Origin: Gammaproteobacteria bacterium
Lineage (GTDB): Bacteria; Pseudomonadota; Gammaproteobacteria; Pseudomonadales; Pseudohongiellaceae
Length of the DNA: 5,901 bases
Assembly: GCA_003556835.1 (NCBI GenBank)
Contig: PWQG01000473.1
Location: forward strand, 1 to 5,901
Direction of reading: 5' to 3'
Shown here: one piece after another, positions 1 to 4,529 of the stretch
How positions within the stretch are numbered: position 1 is the first letter of the stretch
Layout: each line of letters opens with the position of its first letter
Translations under genes and position numbers: made by a program
Notes under the pieces: model-generated
Database searches by the model: none
What the model saw: only the letters and a program-made list of their open reading frames with translations
Told to the model about the DNA's origin: nothing

Positions 1-248
1 CGTTCAACTTGCACGAGATGCATGGCAATGTACAAGAATGGGTTGTCGATTACTTGAACGAAAGCCACGTTGATGCTCCGAATGATGACACAGAGCAGGA
101 ACTGGCGAATTTGCTTAGCATGATGGTGCGTGGCGGGTCTTGGTTCAACGGCGGAGAGGGCGTCCGTTCCGCCTACCGCGGCCTCAGGCATCGCGGCTAC
201 CGCACCAACTACAGAGGCTTCCGTGTGGCCAGGTCCGTAACGCTTTGA
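1..248 (+). CDS. FGE-sulfatase (SUMF1) fold protein, C-terminal part only
   Basis: The reading frame is open from the window edge (first full codon at base 3) to TGA at 246-248, so only the last 81 residues are seen. They carry the C-terminal signature of the formylglycine-generating-enzyme fold: MHGNVQEW near the start, then VRGGSW, an RSAYR segment, and a closing YRGFRVARS. Authentic sulfatase-activating enzymes have two catalytic cysteines just after the GGS motif. Here that stretch reads GGSWFNGGEGVRSAYR, and there is no cysteine anywhere in the visible part. The protein is therefore more likely one of the many fold relatives with another or unknown role (binding domain, iron-dependent enzyme of the EgtB/PvdO kind, or effector domain) than a true formylglycine generator. 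The missing N-terminal part, which could carry a kinase, protease or other fused domain, decides this. Family assignment is firm; function is unknown. Confidence 0.88.
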   Translation, partial: FNLHEMHGNVQEWVVDYLNESHVDAPNDDTEQELANLLSMMVRGGSWFNGGEGVRSAYRGLRHRGYRTNYRGFRVARSVTL

Positions 249-359
249 ACTTTGTCCTTTTTCCCTTTGCGTTCGCAAGAAACCAGTTGTCAGGCGCAGC
301 CCGAATTTAATTCTTCCGGTTTTCCGACCTTCCTTGATTACGCCCAAAGAAATTTCCGG

Positions 360-388
360 TTGACCCAAGCGAAATAAGGCGATAAATT
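360..388 (+). promoter_or_regulatory. Probable sigma70-type promoter of hipBA
   Basis: TTGACC (360-365) and TAAATT (383-388) are separated by exactly 17 bases. They match the -35 box at 5 of 6 positions and the -10 box at 4 of 6. Transcription would begin near 395, about 25-30 bases before hipB. The surrounding 249-416 stretch is clearly more AT-rich than the genes. No convincing terminator for the upstream gene is seen in it: the only hairpin (TTGC/GCAA around 267-278) is short and has no T-run after it. Confidence 0.6.
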
Positions 389-444
389 ACGAATAGGTAA
401 AAGTAGGTGTTTTCGATTGCTCATGACCGAAAATATTACGAATA
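386..444 (+). repeat. Pair of exact 10-base direct repeats over the hipB start, candidate operators
   Basis: ATTACGAATA occurs at 386-395 and again at 435-444. The similarity continues for 8 more bases (GGTAAAAG versus AAGAAAAG), giving 15 of 18 matches. The first copy overlaps the end of the -10 box and the predicted transcription start; the second lies in the first codons of hipB. HipB-type antitoxins repress their own operon by binding repeated sites near the promoter, so these are plausible binding sites. The E. coli HipB operator pattern (TATCC, 8 bases, GGATA) was not found here. Confidence 0.35.
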
Positions 445-743
445 AAGAAAAGTCTGTGCCTCGTTTCGGTGGTCCGGTTCACTCGCCTGCTGATTTCGGT
501 CAACTGATCCGATCGATGCGCCGGCAGCAAGGTTTGACCCTGGAGGAGGTGTACTCAGCGACCGGTTTGACGACGCGTTTTCTGTCGGAGTTTGAGCGCG
601 GCAAGTCCAACGCGTCCCTGGGCGGGGCGCTGCGGGCAGCGCAGGCGCTGGGTCTGGAAGTGATGCTCATCCCGCGTTCGCACCATCGGCAAATCAGAGA
701 CGCATTGGCTGGTCTGGATGATCGACCGGATACCTGTCGGTGA
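423..743 (+). CDS. hipB: HipB-type antitoxin, XRE-family helix-turn-helix regulator
   Basis: This is a 106-residue DNA-binding protein. The helix-turn-helix domain spans about residues 24-82: DFGQLIRSMRRQQGLTLEEV forms the first helices, TGLTTRFLSEFERGKS the turn and recognition helix, and SLGGALRAAQALGLEVML the closing helices, the usual Cro/C1-type layout of HipB. A short polar tail follows. Its role would be to bind and neutralise the HipA kinase and to repress the hipBA promoter. The start is uncertain by two codons. ATG 423 is given, but TTG 417 sits at a better distance (8 bases) from the AGGT at 405-408. The stop overlaps the hipA start by four bases, so the two genes are translationally coupled. 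It is longer than E. coli HipB (88 residues), mainly from an extra N-terminal stretch of about 20 residues. Identity rests on the domain plus the adjacent hipA. Confidence 0.9.
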   Translation: MTENITNKEKSVPRFGGPVHSPADFGQLIRSMRRQQGLTLEEVYSATGLTTRFLSEFERGKSNASLGGALRAAQALGLEVMLIPRSHHRQIRDALAGLDDRPDTCR

Positions 744-2005
744 CCGGTCGCCGCGCCACGGTCTGCCATGCCCGCCATACAGTGGGCACGCTCAGTGAGA
801 ATCCGCCGGGCAGCCTGTATTTCAGCTACAACGCGCACTGGCTGGCGAGCGGTGGTTTTGCGGTATCGCTCAGCCTGCCGATGGAGCAGGGAGAGAGTCC
901 CCAGGAGGCCGCGGGCTTCTTTGAGGGCCTTCTGCCCGAAGGCGCCGTGCGACAGCGCATTGCCCGGCGCGTTGGCGTTTCGTCTGATGATGTGTTCGGG
1001 CTGCTCCTGGCCATTGGCGGTGATTGTGCCGGCGCGCTGAGCATTGTCTCCGAGGATGACGCCGAGGGAGATGGCACCGAGCAGCCGACCGTGCTGGATG
1101 GTCAATCTCTCCTGACGCTGGCACGATCCGGGGGGCGCAACGTCTCGGTACTGCCTGATCATCCCCAGCGCTTTTCACTGGCTGGCGCCCATGAAAAACA
1201 GCCCGTGGTGTTTGATGGCAAGCATTACTGGTTGTCTGGGCGGCAGCATCCATCGACTCATATTCTCAAGTTCGAAACCGTGCCGCGTGTCTGCATGGCC
1301 GAGTTCCTGGCCAATCGGCTCGCTGAGGCCATCGGGCTGCCGGTGGTGGAGGTTGAATTCGTCACGCTCGAAGACCAGGTCCCGATGCTCAGGATTCGTC
1401 GCTTCGACAGAATGACCGACTCCGGTGGCGGGGTCGTGCGACTGCACCAAGAAGACCTGCTACAGGCCATGGGCCTGCCCAGTATTCTCAAGTACCAGCG
1501 CGAGGGGGGTCCTTCGCTGGCGACACTGGCGGAACTGCTGCGCCGTCATGCCGGAAGCCCCGTGCCCACAATCAATCGTCTGCGCGACTGGCAAATTTTC
1601 AACTGCCTGGTTGGGAACTGGGACGGTCATGCCAAGAATCTGGCCGTTTTTTATCCTCATCGGCAGTCGGCGCCTGAGCTGGCGCCTTTTTACGACCTGG
1701 TCGCTATCGAGTTTCTCAACCGACTGAGCCCGGGCTCCTGGTCGCGTGACATGGCCCTGGCGGTCGGCAGTGCCTACACGCCTGAGCGCATTACCCGGCA
1801 AGCCTGGCAAGCATTTGCCGATGTCCTCCGTATCCCGCAAAGGCCAACCATGATGCGGCTGGCTGAGTTGGCCGAAAGTCTGCCCCACCTAGCCCAGCGA
1901 GTAGCGGCCAACTTTGTCGAGCAGCATGGGCATTCAACGTTATTGGAGCGCTTCACAGAGACGGTACAACGGCGCTGCCGCCAGGTGCTGAACAGCGTCT
2001 TTTGA
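740..2005 (+). CDS. hipA: HipA-type serine/threonine kinase toxin
   Basis: This 421-residue protein is close in layout and length to E. coli HipA. The N-terminal HipA domain covers about residues 14-105 (SLSLPM, FFEGLLPEGAVRQRI, IGGDCAGALSIV). The kinase part follows: SLAGAHEK with Ser146 at the place of the regulatory autophosphorylated Ser150; THILK with Lys177, the ATP-binding lysine; RRFDR at 220-224; LHQEDLLQAMGLPS at 235-248; NWDGHAKN with catalytic Asp295 and Asn300; and FYD with metal-binding Asp319. All key residues are intact, so the kinase should be active. E. coli HipA phosphorylates glutamyl-tRNA synthetase and halts translation; this target is assumed, not shown. The start is GTG 740, overlapping the hipB stop as GTGA. 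It has no strong ribosome-binding site of its own, but it gives the expected N-terminus, while the next in-frame ATG (881) would cut into the domain. No clear terminator follows. Confidence 0.95.
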   Translation: MTGRRATVCHARHTVGTLSENPPGSLYFSYNAHWLASGGFAVSLSLPMEQGESPQEAAGFFEGLLPEGAVRQRIARRVGVSSDDVFGLLLAIGGDCAGALSIVSEDDAEGDGTEQPTVLDGQSLLTLARSGGRNVSVLPDHPQRFSLAGAHEKQPVVFDGKHYWLSGRQHPSTHILKFETVPRVCMAEFLANRLAEAIGLPVVEVEFVTLEDQVPMLRIRRFDRMTDSGGGVVRLHQEDLLQAMGLPSILKYQREGGPSLATLAELLRRHAGSPVPTINRLRDWQIFNCLVGNWDGHAKNLAVFYPHRQSAPELAPFYDLVAIEFLNRLSPGSWSRDMALAVGSAYTPERITRQAWQAFADVLRIPQRPTMMRLAELAESLPHLAQRVAANFVEQHGHSTLLERFTETVQRRCRQVLNSVF

Positions 2006-2100
2006 TCACTGGTGGTGGGCTTGTCTCCAGTCCACACAAGAAAAAGCGCAATGATACCGTCACCAAACAGCCCGTGGGCGATTGCGGGCCTCTGGTACAA

Positions 2101-2268
2101 CTATTCTTCGATTCCTTGCTGGACCAGCTCGACTCTATCATCCATCTTCTGGTCGGGGTGTTGTTCCTCACGATCAAACACGACGGACAGGATTATGGTG
2201 CCGAGTAAGGCCAGGCAGAATGAAATGGCTGCATTCCTGGCGAATCGAACAAAAAACTCACGGTTCAC
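2101..2268 (-). CDS. Small probable single-pass membrane protein, unrecognised
   Basis: This is a 55-residue reading frame on the minus strand, starting at GTG (2268-2266) and ending at TAG (2103-2101). AGGAG (plus-strand CTCCT, 2276-2280) lies 7 bases upstream of the GTG, an ideal ribosome-binding site. An upstream in-frame TTG at 2307 would add 13 residues but has no such support. The protein begins with a basic stretch (Arg3, Arg8, Arg11), has one hydrophobic segment at about residues 12-31 (NAAISFCLALLGTIILSVVF), and ends with a 24-residue acidic tail (9 acidic, 3 basic). This pattern predicts the N-terminus in the cytoplasm and the tail outside. It is not recognised as a known family. 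It converges on hipA and diverges from the pcfJ-like operon, so it is transcribed alone. It could be a small regulatory membrane protein or an unexpressed frame. Confidence 0.5.
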   Translation of the reverse strand: MNREFFVRFARNAAISFCLALLGTIILSVVFDREEQHPDQKMDDRVELVQQGIEE

Positions 2269-2326
2269 GAGCCTGCTCCTGTCTTGATGGCTTCTGATGA
2301 CCTTCAAGCAATTTGCGTGCCTTTTG

Positions 2327-2356
2327 ATTGGATCCTCTCCATAGCGCTGATTTCAA
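2327..2356 (-). promoter_or_regulatory. Possible promoter for the small membrane-protein gene
   Basis: Read on the minus strand, TTGAAA (2356-2351) matches the -35 box at 5 of 6 positions. TCCAAT (2332-2327) matches the -10 box at 4 of 6, with an 18-base spacer. This places it about 50 bases upstream of the ribosome-binding site of the 55-residue frame. It is a weak match that gains value only from its position. Confidence 0.25.
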
Positions 2357-2423
2357 AGCTCTGACCTCGACTAGCGCCGAGATCATCACTATCAAATCCG
2401 TAAGTGGCGAAATCGACTTGGTG

Positions 2424-2433
2424 GGATGCATCC
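2424..2433. repeat. Perfect 10-bp palindrome GGATGCATCC
   Basis: GGATGCATCC is a perfect self-complementary decamer. Its centre is about 45 bases upstream of the -24 box of the sigma54-like element and about 70 bases upstream of the start that element would predict. It could be a regulator half-site or operator for either divergent gene. It is short enough to occur by chance. Confidence 0.25.
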
Positions 2434-2470
2434 TTAGGTGATGTTTGCAGATTGGAGCTTTCCACGACAT

Positions 2471-2486
2471 TGGCACACTTCTTGGA
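2471..2486 (+). promoter_or_regulatory. Sigma54-like -24/-12 element upstream of the pcfJ-like/HD/rtcB genes
   Basis: The sequence TGGCACACTTCTTGGA fits the sigma54 consensus (TGGCAC, purine, N4, TTGC, A or T) with the correct 10-base spacing between the two conserved dinucleotides. The only mismatch is in the -12 element, which reads TTGG instead of TTGC; that C is normally strongly conserved. Transcription would start near 2498, leaving a leader of about 56 bases before ATG 2554. E. coli rtcBA is known to be sigma54/RtcR dependent, which makes the position suggestive. A weaker sigma70 reading of the same place exists: TTGGCA at 2470-2475, 16 bases, TAAGAC at 2492-2497. Confidence 0.33.
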
Positions 2487-2553
2487 GCGGTTAAGACGAG
2501 GAGTAGTCCACATTGGACTGTTGTTGAAGATCGTTGGCCCGGAGTATCGAGAA

Positions 2554-3855
2554 ATGCCTTCCAGATACAAAGCTGAATCCGGCAAGCTGATACGCTTCGG
2601 TGGTGGCACCACCGAAGTGCTGTCGCCGTGGCCGACGCCCCGTGGCTGGATCAAGGGGCCGAACGATCGAGCCTGGCGGCATGTTCGGCCGTTTGTCCGA
2701 CTCCCGGGCAGTGATATTGATCGCCTGATATCCAGGCAGGTGAAGAGATTACAGGGTCCCATGCCTGCGTCGGTCAGGGGTGCGGAGGCTATTGCCTTGG
2801 ACCGCCGGCGTCGCGAAGACCATCTGAACTTCCTCTTCTGGGCCAGGCATATTCCGTCAGACATCCGTCGATCCATATCGACATTTCCTGATCGACACTG
2901 GCACCTGTTGTCGATGCTGGCCTGCTGCGGTTCCGCCGCGCATGATTTGATCAGAACCAATCCTGCGCTTGCCTATGCGCTGGCTTCGAGCTGGGTGTTC
3001 CGGCAGTCACCGGTTACCCAGCCGATGCGCTCGATCCGCGCACTGCTTCGGCGTGGGCGCAAGCAACGCGACATCCTGGCCTGGCTGGATTTTCCGAACT
3101 CCGAGGCCGTCCGCCGCATTCTGGCGCGGGTTGTGCCTGTCAGTTGCAGAATTCCGCGGCTGCTCTACCTGCGCGATGCCTGTGGTGAGCTGCCGGTGGT
3201 CAAGACGCTCTGTCATCTGGATCGAATCAACGCATCGGTCCTGCGCATCGTTACGGACCCGGCGCTGAGAGAACGAACGGGATTCGATGTGCTCAAGAGA
3301 CTTTCCGGAAAAAAGAGACAGGATCGGAGACCCCATCTTGCCTGGGTGCTCAAGGACTTTGATCGGATGTGCGCTGAATCGGACATTCGACCGCCGCGGA
3401 TCTGGACGCTGGATATTATTGAAAGAACTCTTGACGAAATGCTGGAGAACATTGGTGATGAAAATGATTCGCTCTGTTCATCCCTTGAGAACATGCCCTT
3501 TCCGGTACCGCCTGTTCCGGGAAACCGGGCCATTGTGCCGATCACGGATGCAACAATGCTTCGTGAGGAGGGCGCGGTGCAGAAACATTGCATTGTGGCC
3601 TACGGCCGCGCTATCGCGGTCGAGAAGAATACCTATATCTACCGGCTGCTTGAACCGGAAAGGGCCACCGTGGAGTTGGCCCGGTCCGACACTGGCTGGA
3701 AGATCGGTCAGGTCAAGGGCTTTCGAAACCGGGCGGTGTCTCGGGAGGCCCACAGGGCGGTGAGACGCTGGCTGGAGTCTATGATGAGAGGCTGTCGCCA
3801 ATCGGCGGGGCAGTCAGCCATCGACGACGACTCAGGTCGGATTATCCAGGGCTAG
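2554..3855 (+). CDS. PcfJ-like protein
   Basis: This is a 433-residue protein whose C-terminal third (about residues 325-407) carries the PcfJ-like domain, named after a gene of the conjugative plasmid pCF10. Visible signature elements are LREEGAVQKHCIVAYG (residues 336-351, with Glu338, Glu339, His345, Cys346 and Tyr350), YIYRL (361-365), RATVEL (370-375) and GWKIGQVKGFRN (381-392). The first 320 residues are basic and mainly helical in character, rich in Arg and Trp, with no recognised domain, signal peptide or membrane segment. The biochemical function of the family is unknown. Start choice: ATG 2554 has GGAG at 2541-2544, nine bases upstream, and normal codon use begins there. GTG 2404 would add 50 residues but lacks a ribosome-binding site. 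It is the first gene of the apparent operon, 40 bases before the HD gene. A strong inverted repeat lies early in its coding sequence. Confidence 0.85.
   Translation: MPSRYKAESGKLIRFGGGTTEVLSPWPTPRGWIKGPNDRAWRHVRPFVRLPGSDIDRLISRQVKRLQGPMPASVRGAEAIALDRRRREDHLNFLFWARHIPSDIRRSISTFPDRHWHLLSMLACCGSAAHDLIRTNPALAYALASSWVFRQSPVTQPMRSIRALLRRGRKQRDILAWLDFPNSEAVRRILARVVPVSCRIPRLLYLRDACGELPVVKTLCHLDRINASVLRIVTDPALRERTGFDVLKRLSGKKRQDRRPHLAWVLKDFDRMCAESDIRPPRIWTLDIIERTLDEMLENIGDENDSLCSSLENMPFPVPPVPGNRAIVPITDATMLREEGAVQKHCIVAYGRAIAVEKNTYIYRLLEPERATVELARSDTGWKIGQVKGFRNRAVSREAHRAVRRWLESMMRGCRQSAGQSAIDDDSGRIIQG
2595..2617 (+). repeat. Perfect inverted repeat (10-bp arms, 3-base centre) inside the pcfJ-like gene
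   Basis: CTTCGGTGGT (2595-2604) and ACCACCGAAG (2608-2617) are exact reverse complements around GGC. A G-T wobble and one more C-G pair extend the stem to 12. It begins about 40 bases after ATG 2554 and encodes part of RFGGGTTEVL. In RNA it would form a stable hairpin close to the start; in DNA it is a dyad that a regulator could bind. The Gly-Gly-Gly-Thr-Thr codons make such symmetry easier by chance. No T-run follows, so it is not an intrinsic terminator. Confidence 0.55.
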
Positions 3856-3895
3856 TTGTCGCTGGACGAGTGCCAATCGACAGGAGCTTAGGCGC

Positions 3896-4426
3896 ATGAA
3901 AGGCATCAATCCCCTGATCAAAAAAGCTGGCCACTTTGCGCGTCGCGCTCATCGCGGCCAGCGTCGCAAGTATCGCGGCTCGCCCTACTCGCATCATCCC
4001 TTCAGAGTGGCCCGCGCGGTCGCCGCACATGAAATCGGTACGTCGGTTACCGTTGCCGCCGCGCTGCTGCATGATACCGTGGAAGACACGGCGGTCAGCC
4101 ATGCGCTGATCGAACGGGAATTTGGCACCGAGGTGGCGCAACTGGTGCGCGAATTGACCAAACTGAAGCAACCGGATGTATCCGACCGCCGTGAGCGGTT
4201 CCAGAATGAACTCACCCGGCTTGAAGGTATCTCGCGAGAAGCGAAGATTATCAAGTTGCTTGATCGCATCGACAACGTGCGTGAATCACGCCATGTGGCT
4301 GACGGATTCACACAGCGCTACCTTGTCGAGTCATGCCAACTGGCCGAATCGCTGGGTGATGCGGACCCGGAACTGAAAGCGGAGCTGCTGCTCGCCATTG
4401 ACGACTGCCGGTCGGTTTGGCCATGA
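3896..4426 (+). CDS. Stand-alone HD-domain hydrolase of the SpoT/MESH1 type, probable (p)ppGpp or nucleotide pyrophosphohydrolase
   Basis: This 176-residue protein is made almost entirely of one HD domain. Residues lining up with the known MESH1 active site are all present and near-identically spaced: His34 in SHHP, His59-Asp60 in LLHD, Glu63-Asp64 in TVEDT, and Asp123 and Asn127 in KLLDRIDN. SpoT and MESH1 use these with Mn2+ to remove the 3'-pyrophosphate of ppGpp; human MESH1 also acts on NADPH. There is no synthetase or TGS domain, so it can only hydrolyse. The start ATG 3896 is preceded by AGGAG (3882-3886), nine bases away. The gene follows the pcfJ-like gene by 40 bases. A TGTCG/CGACA inverted repeat (3857-3861, 3878-3882) touches the ribosome-binding site. 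Substrate is inferred from family; the HD fold is certain. Other pyrophosphorylated nucleotides or a cyclic-phosphate substrate cannot be excluded. Confidence 0.9.
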   Translation: MKGINPLIKKAGHFARRAHRGQRRKYRGSPYSHHPFRVARAVAAHEIGTSVTVAAALLHDTVEDTAVSHALIEREFGTEVAQLVRELTKLKQPDVSDRRERFQNELTRLEGISREAKIIKLLDRIDNVRESRHVADGFTQRYLVESCQLAESLGDADPELKAELLLAIDDCRSVWP

Positions 4427-4517
4427 TCGCCGAGGCGCGCTGGAAGATGCAAGAGCCAAGAAAAATGATTACGTTGGCCAAGGCTCAAGGTTCGGCCCGA
4501 GTCGAATATTCAATATT

Positions 4518-4523
4518 GGAGAG
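4518..4523 (+). promoter_or_regulatory. Ribosome-binding site fixing the rtcB start
   Basis: GGAGAG at 4518-4523 is followed by two in-frame ATG codons, at 4524 and 4530. Only ATG 4530 has a workable distance (6-8 bases); 4524 directly abuts the site. The resulting MSYQYHEGG start fits the usual RtcB length, whereas starting further upstream (the frame is open back to 4398) would add a poorly conserved-looking extension that overlaps the HD gene. Confidence 0.7.
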
Positions 4524-4529
4524 ATGACA

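Larger units (their letters stand above)
2269..2553. other. Divergent intergenic region upstream of the pcfJ-like operon
   Basis: About 285 bases lie between the minus-strand small gene and the preferred start of the pcfJ-like gene. The plus-strand frame of that gene is open back to TAA at 2401-2403. However, the stretch 2404-2553 uses codons unlike the rest of the gene (TTA, AGA, CGA, GGA, GTA in a row) and is less GC-rich, so it is read here as leader rather than coding. It contains a 10-bp palindrome, a sigma54-like element and a possible minus-strand promoter, each listed separately. No RNA gene or terminator is recognised. Confidence 0.5.

Noticed and set aside
1261..1493. 11-base direct repeat TATTCTCAAGT inside hipA (1261-1271 and 1483-1493)
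   Set aside because: Both copies encode Ile-Leu-Lys at separate conserved motifs of the kinase, so coincidence of codon choice explains it.
2008..2040. Terminator after hipA (ACTGG/CCAGT or CTTGT/ACAAG)
   Set aside because: The stems are short with large loops, and no T-run follows on the plus strand.
2070..2089. Intrinsic terminator for the small minus-strand gene (GCCCG/CGGGC stem)
   Set aside because: The stem is only five pairs with a 10-base loop, and the following minus-strand bases (TGTTTGG) are not a proper T-run.
2002..2208. 68-codon plus-strand frame just after hipA with a hydrophobic stretch
   Set aside because: It has a TTG start with no ribosome-binding site, and its hydrophobic part mirrors the better supported minus-strand frame.
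2404..2553. GTG 2404 as the start of the pcfJ-like gene, adding 50 residues
   Set aside because: No ribosome-binding site precedes it, codon use in this part differs from the rest of the gene, and ATG 2554 has GGAG nine bases upstream. It remains possible but is less likely.
2304..2960. Long minus-strand frame opposite the pcfJ-like gene
   Set aside because: Its composition is that of an antisense shadow, and the plus strand carries a recognised domain protein there.
4474..4489. Second sigma54 element in front of rtcB (TTGGCCAAGG region)
   Set aside because: The spacing from GG does not lead to a GC dinucleotide, and the -12 part is absent.
4398..4529. N-terminal extension of RtcB back to ATG 4398
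   Set aside because: It overlaps the end of the HD gene, has no strong ribosome-binding site and makes the protein longer than its family. The GGAGAG site at 4518 fixes ATG 4530.
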